This document shows positions 34,503 to 42,997 of a DNA stretch of 50,542 nt, piece after piece. Location: NCBI GenBank assembly GCA_030427485.1, contig JAUICG010000031.1, positions 1-50,542 of the forward strand. The letters are read 5' to 3'. Numbering within the stretch: position 1 is the stretch's first letter; every line of letters begins with the position of its first letter. Under the pieces are notes generated by a model. It was not told the DNA's origin, did not search any database, and saw only the letters and a program-made list of their open reading frames with translations. This DNA comes from Gammaproteobacteria bacterium (GTDB lineage: Bacteria; Pseudomonadota; Gammaproteobacteria; Pseudomonadales; Halieaceae). Made by a program: the position numbers and the translations under genes.

Positions 34503-35602
34503 TTCAGCTCCGCCAGTTTGGCCACGCGGGTTTTAAGTTCCGGGTGACGTTTGGCCCCGATCCAGCGCCAGCACATCGTACCCATATTGTGTCCAGCCGT
34601 TTCAATCCAGTTGGGTACCCCGGGGTCGGTGTGCGATACCACGACGCGTACACTGCCGTCACTGTTGTAATGGGCCGTGTGTTTGTTGACATGAATCGTG
34701 TGGTGGCGGTAGTCCAGCGACTCCATCCACCAGTTGTCCAGTTGGAAGTTCCAGGTCTGGCATTCGGGAATGTCGGGTGCATCGATGATGAATACCTCAT
34801 CGTCGGCGAGCTGCCAGGCACTGTGGAAATAGAAAATGTTGGGATCGCCGCCAATCAACTGGCAGTACGCCTGGTCCGCCGGCGGCAATTCGTTCAGTGT
34901 GGGGAGAAAACTTTCCGACCAGTTCTCGAACAGGGTGGCTGAACCCTTCACGAAGCCGACGGCGCCCTGCAGGCCACGCTCGAGTTTCGCGGCGGAAAAC
35001 ACGTCCGGGCGGTCCCGCTCCGCACCGATCCGTTCAATCTTCAACTCGGCCGCTTTCTCATTGATCCGATCCTGGAAGGTCTGGCGCACATTAATGGAAT
35101 TGGTCTCCGCGCCCATCGGTAGCCAGTTGCCGGGTTGCTTGTTGCGACTGATGATAATCTCCAGTTCACCATTGGGGCCGATATCCATCTCTCTCGCATC
35201 GATATGCCCGGTGACCTCCATGGTGCCACCGGACGCGTACTTGTTGATGATGGTGCTGAACCCCAGATAATTCACCGTCCCGCGGGTACCGGTAATCCGG
35301 TAGTCGTATTTCGGGCTCAACGGGGCGCTCTCGTAGCGGTTGTCAGGATTGTCGGCGCCGAGTTTGATAGTTTCGTGGGCGCCACAGCGCAGTTGTGGAA
35401 ACAGCGGATCGCGAAATTCCAGGAAACTCTCCAGTCCGCCGCGCAACAGGCGCGTAAGGTAGCGATACCCCTCCGCCTGGTTGAATGCGTCCTGTGGTGC
35501 CGCGGGGCTGCGGATAATTTTCCCGGCTTCTTTCAGCGCGTCACAAAACTCGTCCCAGCTGGTTCCATCGAGCACTCTCTTTTCAGCATCTGTTGTAGAC
35601 AT
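34499..35602 (-). CDS. DUF1214 domain-containing protein
   Basis: 367 residues. The C-terminal half carries the DUF1214 pattern (YFHSAWQLADDEVFIIDAPDIPECQTWNFQLDNWWMES, then HYNSDGSVRVVVSHTDPGVPNWIETAGH). The N-terminal part includes PLFPQLRCGAHETIKLGADNPDN near 67. No enzymatic function is known for the family. It is the first gene of a two-gene unit with the sulfotransferase. The 139 bases before it (35603-35741) show no gene and no clear promoter. Confidence 0.85.
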   Translation of the reverse strand: MSTTDAEKRVLDGTSWDEFCDALKEAGKIIRSPAAPQDAFNQAEGYRYLTRLLRGGLESFLEFRDPLFPQLRCGAHETIKLGADNPDNRYESAPLSPKYDYRITGTRGTVNYLGFSTIINKYASGGTMEVTGHIDAREMDIGPNGELEIIISRNKQPGNWLPMGAETNSINVRQTFQDRINEKAAELKIERIGAERDRPDVFSAAKLERGLQGAVGFVKGSATLFENWSESFLPTLNELPPADQAYCQLIGGDPNIFYFHSAWQLADDEVFIIDAPDIPECQTWNFQLDNWWMESLDYRHHTIHVNKHTAHYNSDGSVRVVVSHTDPGVPNWIETAGHNMGTMCWRWIGAKRHPELKTRVAKLAELK

Positions 35603-35741
35603 AGGCGATCTCTTTCAGGGTGAGGAGAAAAATTGCAGCGCCAGTGATACCAAACGGCCCCTGGCTAAGCAAGCGCTGAACCGCGCGCAACAGGCGGCGC
35701 CGTGCGGGAGTCTATGAGGTTGAACCAGGGATGTCAGCCTG

Positions 35742-37448
35742 TCACAGCTCTCCCTGCGCCAACTGTTTCGCGGCGTAGTCGCAGGCGCGGGCGGTAAAGG
35801 CCATGTAAGTCAGCGAGGGATTGACGCAGGAAGCGGAGGTCATGAACGAACCGTCCGTGATAAACAGATTCGGTACATCGTGCGACTGGTTGTGCGCATT
35901 CAGCACGGAGTGCCTCGGGTCTGCCCCCATGCGCGCGGTACCCATTTCGTGTATTCCCTCCCCCGGCATGGACATGTCATCGTTACCCAGCAGCGAGATC
36001 ACCGCACCCGCCGCCTTGAGGAGCCGGTCCGCCTGTCGCTTGGCGTCACGCCGCAACCTGACCTCATTTTCGCTCCACTCGAAATCGAAGGCCACCTGCG
36101 GAATACCGTAGCGGTCTACCTTCTTCTTGCTCAAATACATACGGTTTGATTCCTGCGGCAGGCATTCCGTGAAACCGGCAAGGGCGAATATCCAGGGGCC
36201 GGGCTTGCGCAGTGACTCTTTCAACGAGGCACCGAATCCCCTGGCGTTCATCCCGGTCTGCCAGTCGACGCGCAGCGTGGCCGTCTGGTATCCGTAACCA
36301 CGGACGAAATCGGCGTCTTCGTCCTGGCCGTTCAGGTTCCTGAATCGCGGAATGTACAACCCGGTTGGCCTGTTGCCGTGATAATAGCTGTCCATATTGT
36401 CCAGGAACACACCGGCACCGCTCAGGCCCAGCGTGTGATCCATCAGGTAGTGACCCAACACGCCACTGCTGTTCGCCAGTCCATTGGGGAATGCTTTGCT
36501 GACGGAATTCATCAGTATCTGCGTGGAGCCGACCGTAGACGCGCAGAGAAAAAAGATCCTCGCACTGAAGCTCATGCGCTCCCGGGTCATTGCGTCGATG
36601 ACGTGAACACGAGAGATTCTGCCAGAGTTCTCGTCGTACTCGAGGCGCTCAACCACGGCGTTTGCACGCAGGGTCAGGTTACCGGTGGCTTTCGCCGCGG
36701 GCAGGGTCGAGCTTTGCGAACTGAAATAACTGCCCGTGGAACAACCCCGTGGGCAGGGCCCGCAGTAATGGCAGGCACTGCGACCCGGGAGATCCTCGGT
36801 CAGGATTGCGACGCGGGCACTGGTTAGCGTGACATCCGGCGCTTTCTTTTTTAGCCTGGCATGAATTGTCTCTTCCAGCGCGAACCAGGGCATCGGCTTC
36901 TGGAATTCACTGTCTGGCAATTGCGGCAGCCCTTCCGCCTTGCCGTTGATACCGACGAATTTCTCCACGTAGCTGTACCAGGGCGCGATGTCCCTGTATT
37001 CCACGGGCCAGGGTATGCCGTGGCCATCGCTGGCATTGGCTTTGAAATCCATTTCGCTGAAACGGTAGGTTTGCCGACCCCATAGCAGGGAGCGGCCGCC
37101 GACCACATCCGCACGCGCCCACATGAAGGGTTTGCCTTCATCCATCGCGTAGGGGTTTTCCCGGTCATTATTCCAGAACTGCCTCGTCCCCTCGTTGAAA
37201 GAATGCTCGACCTTGCTCTGCACCGGGTAATCCTCGGCATAGAGCTCGCGGGGCTTTTTGCCCTGGTAGGGAAATTTCCAGTTTGGCGCGTGTTCACCGA
37301 GGTATCCGCTGCCCGCTTCCAGTGGTTTGCCGCGTTCCAGCACCAGCACCTTCAGGCCCTTTTCGGTGAGCTCCTTGGCTGCCCAACCGCCCGATATGCC
37401 GGAGCCAACCACGATGGCATCAAAATCGTATTGCCTGGTCTCAATCAT
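35742..37448 (-). CDS. GMC-family FAD oxidoreductase, glucoside 3-dehydrogenase-like catalytic subunit
   Basis: 568 residues. The FAD-binding GSGISGGWAAKEL is at 15-27 and the GMC C-terminus carries HEMGTARMGADP and CVNPSLTYMAFTARACDYAA with the catalytic His/Asn region. A cysteine cluster CHYCGPCPRGC near 220-230 resembles the iron-sulfur ligands of FAD-glucose dehydrogenase/glucoside-3-dehydrogenase catalytic subunits. It has no signal peptide and would be exported by riding on its small partner, encoded directly upstream (16 bases). It probably oxidises a sugar or polyol hydroxyl in the periplasm and passes electrons to the respiratory chain. A cytochrome subunit gene is not seen nearby. 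Confidence 0.88.
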   Translation of the reverse strand: MIETRQYDFDAIVVGSGISGGWAAKELTEKGLKVLVLERGKPLEAGSGYLGEHAPNWKFPYQGKKPRELYAEDYPVQSKVEHSFNEGTRQFWNNDRENPYAMDEGKPFMWARADVVGGRSLLWGRQTYRFSEMDFKANASDGHGIPWPVEYRDIAPWYSYVEKFVGINGKAEGLPQLPDSEFQKPMPWFALEETIHARLKKKAPDVTLTSARVAILTEDLPGRSACHYCGPCPRGCSTGSYFSSQSSTLPAAKATGNLTLRANAVVERLEYDENSGRISRVHVIDAMTRERMSFSARIFFLCASTVGSTQILMNSVSKAFPNGLANSSGVLGHYLMDHTLGLSGAGVFLDNMDSYYHGNRPTGLYIPRFRNLNGQDEDADFVRGYGYQTATLRVDWQTGMNARGFGASLKESLRKPGPWIFALAGFTECLPQESNRMYLSKKKVDRYGIPQVAFDFEWSENEVRLRRDAKRQADRLLKAAGAVISLLGNDDMSMPGEGIHEMGTARMGADPRHSVLNAHNQSHDVPNLFITDGSFMTSASCVNPSLTYMAFTARACDYAAKQLAQGEL

Positions 37449-37464
37449 CAGCGTTTACCACCGT

Positions 37465-38082
37465 TCAGAAGGGTGAGGACCAGGTACTCTGGTCATTCTT
37501 AAGCGGGACATCACCATCGAAATACATCGGCATCGGGTCATACCGCAGCACCTGCGAGGCACCCTCCTCGGAAGTGAAGAAACCCCAGATCGTCAGCTCC
37601 TTGAACTGGCATATAAAGGGAGCCTCACTGATAAACTCGCGCAGGGTATTGCCGAACTCATACCACTCGGAATCCGATGCATCTTCCTCCAGTGCCTCCA
37701 GAATCTCCAGTTGCTGTGACGACGGCAACTGGTCGAACGACTCGCCGTACGCCTGGGGAATGCGGTTCTCGATATCCTGTAATCCCGCGTCGAAAATGGC
37801 GCGCTCACCCTCATTCAGCCAGTTGGCCGCCATCAGTTCGATGTATTTCGGAACGCCGGCATCAATCGCCCCGGGGGTATCCGTTCGCGGAATGATGATC
37901 TCGGCCATCGCCGCGACTATCTTTCGCTGCGCGGGCGTGAAGTAATCTACCGCGGTTGTATTGTAATCGGGCGCGGTGGCAAGGTAGGTCGTCTGCTCGG
38001 CACTGAGACTAAACCCAAGTTGACTGGCGCTGGCCCCCGAGATAAGTATCGCGGCGCACTGCAGGAATTCTCGTCGATTCAT
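37465..38082 (-). CDS. Gluconate 2-dehydrogenase subunit 3 family protein
   Basis: 205 residues. The N-terminus MNRREFLQCAAILISGASA has an Arg pair and a hydrophobic run, a minimal twin-arginine signal. The body has FTPAQRKIVAAMAEIIIPRTDTPGA near 49, the hallmark of subunit 3 of FAD dehydrogenase complexes, which chaperones and exports the GMC catalytic subunit. The start at 38082 is selected because the signal begins there. It sits 16 bases before the GMC gene in the same transcript. Confidence 0.88.
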   Translation of the reverse strand: MNRREFLQCAAILISGASASQLGFSLSAEQTTYLATAPDYNTTAVDYFTPAQRKIVAAMAEIIIPRTDTPGAIDAGVPKYIELMAANWLNEGERAIFDAGLQDIENRIPQAYGESFDQLPSSQQLEILEALEEDASDSEWYEFGNTLREFISEAPFICQFKELTIWGFFTSEEGASQVLRYDPMPMYFDGDVPLKNDQSTWSSPF

Positions 38083-38092
38083 TATTTGCCTC

Positions 38093-38353
38093 TCAGCTTT
38101 TGCGCAACAGCTTGAACAGTGAAGGAAGTATGAGGATGACCGCCGCCACACCGAGACAAACCAGAAGTCGATGCTCGTAAACGCCCAGGTAATACCCGGC
38201 GGCCTTGAACCCCGAATATCCCCAGTAGATCGCGTCAATGCCGGTGGCGTGATGCAACTCGTAGAACATTTCCGCAGTCGCGGGTAACAGGAAATACAGG
38301 TACAGTGCGGCCAGGCCGGCGATTAGCCAACGGCGTCTCGGTATTTGCATCAC
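38093..38353 (-). CDS. Small two-helix membrane protein
   Basis: 86 residues with a basic start (QIPRRRWLIAGLAALYLYFLLP, helix at about 9-25) and a second helix near 63-80 (LLVCLGVAAVILILPSLF). I recognise no family. It lies 10 bases before the subunit 3 gene and 31 bases after the MFS gene, in the same orientation. It could anchor the dehydrogenase complex or serve as a membrane partner in place of a cytochrome; that is a guess from position. Confidence 0.7.
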   Translation of the reverse strand: MMQIPRRRWLIAGLAALYLYFLLPATAEMFYELHHATGIDAIYWGYSGFKAAGYYLGVYEHRLLVCLGVAAVILILPSLFKLLRKS

Positions 38354-38384
38354 GGCTTCCTTCTCATACCACTACGCGGTCTAT

Positions 38385-39713
38385 TCAGTGCTGGTGAGTA
38401 CTGCCCGCAGTGCCCAGGGATTCAATCTGGTGCCCGCCCTTTTTACGGTCGGCCAACCAGATCAGGCCGAATACCGGCAACAGCAACAGCGGTACATAGG
38501 CCACGGACTGGAACGATTCCACTGACGCAAAGCGTATCGCCTCCTGCATTGCCTCTGGCGACAGCGTGGCCAGTTTGTCGACGCCCCCGGCCGCCTCGGC
38601 CTTGGCGGTGTCAAAGATCGCGCCCATCTGCGGCAGCACGAACTGGATTGACATGCCACCGGCGAAGCCCATCAGGCCCATGGCCATTGCGCCGCCGCGT
38701 GGGAAACGCTCGGCGACGATCGCCAGCATCGTGGGCCACATATAACACACCCCTATGCCCCAGATCGTTGCGGCGGCGAAGGCCAACAGCGGAGAGCTGG
38801 CGAGACTGAGCAGGTACAGGCCGAGTCCGGCAAACACACAGCTGGCGAACATCAGACCGACCGATGAGATGCGGGCAACGATAGGACCGGCAAAATGCCG
38901 CATCACGAACATCAACGCGCTCACGTAAACCAGTAGCAGGATTCCCTGCATTCCGACGATATTGGACAGTGCCATATTGACCCACTGACCCGGGGCGAGT
39001 TCCGCCGCGGCGGTCAGGAACATGCAAACCCAGAACACCCAGAACAGGGGCCGTTTCAATAGCTCGGCAAACATTTCGCCGTAGCCGACGCCGGCCGCGA
39101 CGCGTTCTGTCACCGGAAAGGTGGATGTCGCAACCATCCAGGCCAATGCCAGTGCCGGCAGCATCAACACCAGCATATTCAGTTCCCATGGCAGACCCAT
39201 ACCGGTAATCGCCACGCCCAGCAGCCCGCCCACCACGATGCCGGCAGGCCACCACGCATGCAGAATGTTCAGTCGATGCGCTTTTTCCTCCGGGTAAAGT
39301 GCCGCCACCATGGGATTGGACGCCGCCTCCACCGCGCCCCAACCCAGTCCCGTCAGCAGCAAACTGACCAGTACGACTGCTTCCACGGTGGCGTCCACCG
39401 GCAGCGTCGTGGCGAGCAGCAAGCCGGCGGCCCCGGCTATGTAGCCCAGTGCCGACAGTAGCAACATTCGTTTCATGCCTATCAGGTCGACCAGCGCGCT
39501 GCCAAACAGCAGCGTAAGTGCGAAACCGGTGAAGGTGGCGCCGATCGCCTCACCGACCAGGGCGGCGGAGTTGGCGAGATCGACCTGGTTGTAGATGTCA
39601 TCCTGTAGATTGGGCGCGATGTTCGCGCGCACGGCGAAACCCAGCCCGATCATGAAAATGGACAGGTTCCCGACGTGGTACAGGCGTTTTCGATCCAGTG
39701 CTTGCCCGCTCAT
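38385..39713 (-). CDS. MFS transporter
   Basis: 442 residues with about 12 hydrophobic helices. The loop between helices 2 and 3 reads GSALVDLIGMKRMLLLSALGYIAGA, a degenerate MFS signature, and EEKAHRLNILHAWWPAGIVVGGLLG resembles the sugar-specific FucP/NagP-like group. It is therefore probably an inner-membrane permease for a sugar or glycoside feeding the adjacent dehydrogenase and isomerase genes. Substrate inferred from context only. Confidence 0.88.
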   Translation of the reverse strand: MSGQALDRKRLYHVGNLSIFMIGLGFAVRANIAPNLQDDIYNQVDLANSAALVGEAIGATFTGFALTLLFGSALVDLIGMKRMLLLSALGYIAGAAGLLLATTLPVDATVEAVVLVSLLLTGLGWGAVEAASNPMVAALYPEEKAHRLNILHAWWPAGIVVGGLLGVAITGMGLPWELNMLVLMLPALALAWMVATSTFPVTERVAAGVGYGEMFAELLKRPLFWVFWVCMFLTAAAELAPGQWVNMALSNIVGMQGILLLVYVSALMFVMRHFAGPIVARISSVGLMFASCVFAGLGLYLLSLASSPLLAFAAATIWGIGVCYMWPTMLAIVAERFPRGGAMAMGLMGFAGGMSIQFVLPQMGAIFDTAKAEAAGGVDKLATLSPEAMQEAIRFASVESFQSVAYVPLLLLPVFGLIWLADRKKGGHQIESLGTAGSTHQH

Positions 39714-39756
39714 ACGCTACTCCCTTTTTATTGCTCTGGTGTTCTGTTGTGGACGG

Positions 39757-40812
39757 TCAATCCAGTCCGAGGATACGGCGATTGCCCGCCTCGTCGGTGC
39801 CACCGCCGGCGAAGTCATCGAATGCTCGCTCAGTGGTGCGGATAATATGGCGATTGATGAAATCGACACCCTCCCTCGCACCGTCTTCCGGGTGTTTCAG
39901 GCAGCATTCCCATTCGAGCACGGCCCAACCGGTAAAACCGTAACGCGCGAACTGACTGAATATAGCGCTGAAATCCACCTGGCCATCTCCCAGGGAGCGA
40001 AAGCGTCCGGCCCGGTCTGTCCAGGCCTGGTAGCCGCCGTATACGCCACTGCGGCCGTCCGGGTTGAACTCCGCATCCTTGACATGGAACATCTTGATGC
40101 GGTCGTGATAGAAGTCAATGAACTGGATGTAATCCAGTTGCTGAAGCATGAAATGACTGGGGTCGTACAGGATATTGCAGCGGGCATGGTTGCCGGTGGC
40201 TGCGAGGAAGCGCTCGAAGGTCACACCGTCGTGGAGATCCTCTCCGGGATGGATTTCATAGCAGAGGTCGACGCCCGCGTCATCAAACGCGTCGAGAATG
40301 GGCATCCAGCGATCGGCCAATTCCCGAAAACCGGTTTCCACCAGACCGGGGGGACGCTGTGGCCAGGGGTAGAAGGTATGCCAGAGCAGTGCACCGGAAA
40401 AGGTCGCATGGGCGTTGAGGCCGAGGTTCTGGCTCGCCCGCGCTGCCAGTAACAGTTGCTGCACCGCCCACTCCTGTCGCGCGCCCGGATTGCCGTGCAC
40501 GGCTGCGGGCGCAAAGCCGTCGAACTGCTCGTCGTAAGCCGGGTGAACGGCTACCAGTTGGCCCTGCAAATGGGTGGACAACTCGGTGATCTCTATACCG
40601 TTGCCGGCACAGATCCCCTTTATCTCATCACAGTAATCCTTGCTCTGCGCCGCCTTTTCGAGGTCGATGAGCCCCGCTTCCCATGTCGGAATCTGTACGC
40701 CCTTGTAGCCCAGTTCCCCGGCCCAGCGGGTAATGCTGTCCAGTTTATCAAAGGGTGCCTCGGGGCCGGTGAATTGCGCGAGGAAAATTGCGGGACCTTG
40801 CATGCGGGACAT
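39757..40812 (-). CDS. Sugar phosphate isomerase/epimerase-fold protein (TIM barrel)
   Basis: 351 residues of the AP-endonuclease-2/xylose-isomerase-like TIM barrel family. Metal-binding segments are visible: VDLCYEIHPGEDLHDG near 180, CNILYDPSHFMLQQLDY near 213, MFHVKDAEFN near 239, and WAVLEWECCLKHP near 294. It probably isomerises, epimerises or cleaves a keto-sugar. It lies between the Gfo/Idh/MocA gene (36 bases) and the MFS gene (43 bases), matching clusters that process 3-keto-glycosides. Confidence 0.88.
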   Translation of the reverse strand: MSRMQGPAIFLAQFTGPEAPFDKLDSITRWAGELGYKGVQIPTWEAGLIDLEKAAQSKDYCDEIKGICAGNGIEITELSTHLQGQLVAVHPAYDEQFDGFAPAAVHGNPGARQEWAVQQLLLAARASQNLGLNAHATFSGALLWHTFYPWPQRPPGLVETGFRELADRWMPILDAFDDAGVDLCYEIHPGEDLHDGVTFERFLAATGNHARCNILYDPSHFMLQQLDYIQFIDFYHDRIKMFHVKDAEFNPDGRSGVYGGYQAWTDRAGRFRSLGDGQVDFSAIFSQFARYGFTGWAVLEWECCLKHPEDGAREGVDFINRHIIRTTERAFDDFAGGGTDEAGNRRILGLD

Positions 40813-40848
40813 GGTACTTACCTCTCTGCGTGCTCTTGCCTGGCTGAC

Positions 40849-42006
40849 TCAGTGTTGTTCAAACGCGTGCCACTTTATATCGCTGGCACTGGCGGCGACC
40901 GCCTGCTCAATGAATGTCATACCGCGAATGGCCTCATCAATGCCCGGGCAGTCACTGGCGCGTTCGTCTGCCGGCTGCCCTGTCTCGCGCGCGCGCACCT
41001 GCCCGGCAAACGCCCGGTAGATGTTGGCGAAAGCTTCCAGGTAGCCCTCGGGATGGCCCATGGGCGTGCGGGTATTGGCGGCGGCCTCCGGCCCCAGGTA
41101 GCCTCCCCCCGTGCGCAGCATTTCAGTCGGGCGATCCGCCCATTTCAGCCATAGGGTATTGGGTTCCTGCTGCCGCCATTCCAGGCCACCCCTGTCCCCG
41201 TAAACACGAAGACTGAGGGCATTCTCTTCCCCTATGCAAACCTGGCTCGCGTGCAGAATCCCCCGCGCGCCGTTGTCAAAACGCAACAGGACAGCGCCGT
41301 CGTCATCGAGCTTTCTGCCGGGGACAAACGCAGTGAGATCCGAACAAATCTCCGAGATCGACACCCCACTCACATATTCCGCGAGATTCGCGGCATGCAC
41401 ACCGATGTCGCCCATGCAACTGCTGATCCCCGCCCGGGCGGGATCCAGTCGCCACGCCGCCTGTTTATTGTCCGTATCTTCTTCCCGCGTGGCCAGCCAA
41501 CCCTGCGGGTACTCGACGACCACCTTGCGCACCTCGCCCAATTGCCCTGCGGCCACCCTCGCCCGCGCTTCCTTGACCAGCGGGTAGCCGGTATAGGTAT
41601 GAGTCAAACCGTACAGCAATCCCGTATCTTCCAGCACTGCTTTCAGTTTAATCGCCTCTGCGAGGTCAAGGGTTGCAGGTTTATCGGAGAGCACATGGAA
41701 TCCGCCGCGCAGAGCCGCCTCTGCGACCGGAAAATGCTGGTGGTTGGGAGTGACGATAGCGACAAACTGCATCCGCTGGTCCGCCGGTAGCGAAGCCTCC
41801 GCCGCGATCATTGCGTGATAATCGTCGTATACGCGCCCGGGTGGCAGGTACAGCGCCGCGCCCGAACGCCGGGAGCGATCGGCGTCGCTGCTGAAGGCCC
41901 CGCACACCAGTTCGATTTCACCATCCAGGGCGGCTGCCATACGGTGTACGGCGCCGATAAAAGCGCCTTCTCCGCCGCCCACCATACCCATTCTGACTTT
42001 TGGCAT
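40849..42006 (-). CDS. Gfo/Idh/MocA family oxidoreductase
   Basis: 385 residues. The N-terminal Rossmann motif is MGMVGGGEGAFIGAVHRMAA at 6-25, and the family segments AIVTPNHQHFPVAEAALRGGFHVLSDKPATLDLAEA are near 82-117, with the catalytic Lys in SDKP. The second conserved region SSCMGDIGVHAANLAEYVSG near 193 holds the His. It oxidises or reduces a sugar with NAD(P). The start at 42006 has GGAGGAG 6 bases upstream; an in-frame start at 42024 is less likely. It is the first gene of the leftward sugar operon. Confidence 0.9.
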   Translation of the reverse strand: MPKVRMGMVGGGEGAFIGAVHRMAAALDGEIELVCGAFSSDADRSRRSGAALYLPPGRVYDDYHAMIAAEASLPADQRMQFVAIVTPNHQHFPVAEAALRGGFHVLSDKPATLDLAEAIKLKAVLEDTGLLYGLTHTYTGYPLVKEARARVAAGQLGEVRKVVVEYPQGWLATREEDTDNKQAAWRLDPARAGISSCMGDIGVHAANLAEYVSGVSISEICSDLTAFVPGRKLDDDGAVLLRFDNGARGILHASQVCIGEENALSLRVYGDRGGLEWRQQEPNTLWLKWADRPTEMLRTGGGYLGPEAAANTRTPMGHPEGYLEAFANIYRAFAGQVRARETGQPADERASDCPGIDEAIRGMTFIEQAVAASASDIKWHAFEQH

Positions 42007-42171
42007 TGCACTCCTCCCAGGCACATTATTATTCGGGACCCCGACCCTTCAGTTTGTCGCTCGGCCCCGTCGGCGGCCGACGGCGATGTCGGTGGAGAGT
42101 TTCCCGTACGCCTCCCGGACTGGCCGGTTATGTTTCGCACCCGGGCAAGGGTCAGCGCGCCACGACTGCGG

Positions 42172-42254
42172 TTTGTACAGGTTGTAATTGGCCAGATATT
42201 CCTCCCTAAGCGAGGGGAAGTCTTGCATATATTCATCTATAATTTGTACAAATT
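42172..42254. promoter_or_regulatory. Two TTTGTACA sites between the sugar operon and the AraC gene
   Basis: TTTGTACA occurs at 42172-42179 and again at 42243-42250, 71 bases apart. The second is the core of a perfect 14-bp palindrome AATTTGTACAAATT (42241-42254) that lies 18 bases before the AraC start. The first lies between it and the Gfo/Idh/MocA start. Two spaced sites between divergent genes fit looping or dual control by the AraC protein. No clean -35/-10 pair was assigned. Confidence 0.5.
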
Positions 42255-42272
42255 CGGCCCGAGCGCTAAAAA

Positions 42273-42989
42273 ATGACAAAGCTGGTATACCCCTCGCTCG
42301 ACGGGGCGGACAGGCATTTCGCCATGCTGGACCTGATTCCGGACACCCACGCATGGATAAAGGATTTGCGCGGTTGCTTCGTCTACGGCAATCGACTGTT
42401 CTTTGAGCGTTTCGGATTCACGTCCCTGCGCGGGCTTCTCGGCAAGACCGACTACGACCTTGCACCCGCATCGCTGGCGCAAAAGTATTGCAACGACGAT
42501 GAGCAGGTTCTCAAAGGCGTGGTGGTGAATGACCGGCTGGAAATGATCTCCGCCGAGGGGCAGTCCGGCGACTGGTTCCTGACTTCCAAGTGGCCGATCT
42601 ACAATCCGGCAGGCCAGATCATCGGCAGCTTTGGTATCAGTCGCCACCTGAACAGGACCGAGGGAACGGCAACACCGTTTCGGGAATTGCGCGCCCCCAT
42701 CGACTATATCGACCAGCATTTCGCCAGCAATATCTCCGTCGCATCACTGGCGGGGGCCTGCAACCTTTCGGTAAGCGCCCTGGAGCGGCGCTTCAGGAAA
42801 CACCTGCGGAAAACGCCCCACCAGTACATCAGCGACGTGCGCCTTGACAACGCCCGCCAGATGCTCAAGGAGACCGACAAGCCCATCGGCACGATAGCGC
42901 TGGAGACCGGATTCGCCGACCACAGTCATTTCACGCGGGCATTCTCGCGTAAATTCGGCGTCGCGCCGAGCAAAGCGCGGCGCGAGTAA
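42273..42989 (+). CDS. AraC-family regulator with N-terminal PAS-like domain
   Basis: 238 residues. Residues about 15-125 form a PAS-like sensor (LIPDTHAWIKDLRGCFVYGNRLFFERFGF, then GKTDYDLAP and SKWPIYNPAGQIIGSFGISRHLN). The AraC DNA-binding domain covers about 138-238, with ISVASLAGACNLSVSALERRFRKHLRKTPHQY and PIGTIALETGFADHSHFTRAFSRKFGVAPSKARRE. It is divergent from the sugar operon and is its likely regulator. The ligand may be a sugar derived from the pathway. Confidence 0.92.
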   Translation: MTKLVYPSLDGADRHFAMLDLIPDTHAWIKDLRGCFVYGNRLFFERFGFTSLRGLLGKTDYDLAPASLAQKYCNDDEQVLKGVVVNDRLEMISAEGQSGDWFLTSKWPIYNPAGQIIGSFGISRHLNRTEGTATPFRELRAPIDYIDQHFASNISVASLAGACNLSVSALERRFRKHLRKTPHQYISDVRLDNARQMLKETDKPIGTIALETGFADHSHFTRAFSRKFGVAPSKARRE

Positions 42990-42997
42990 GACAGTAA

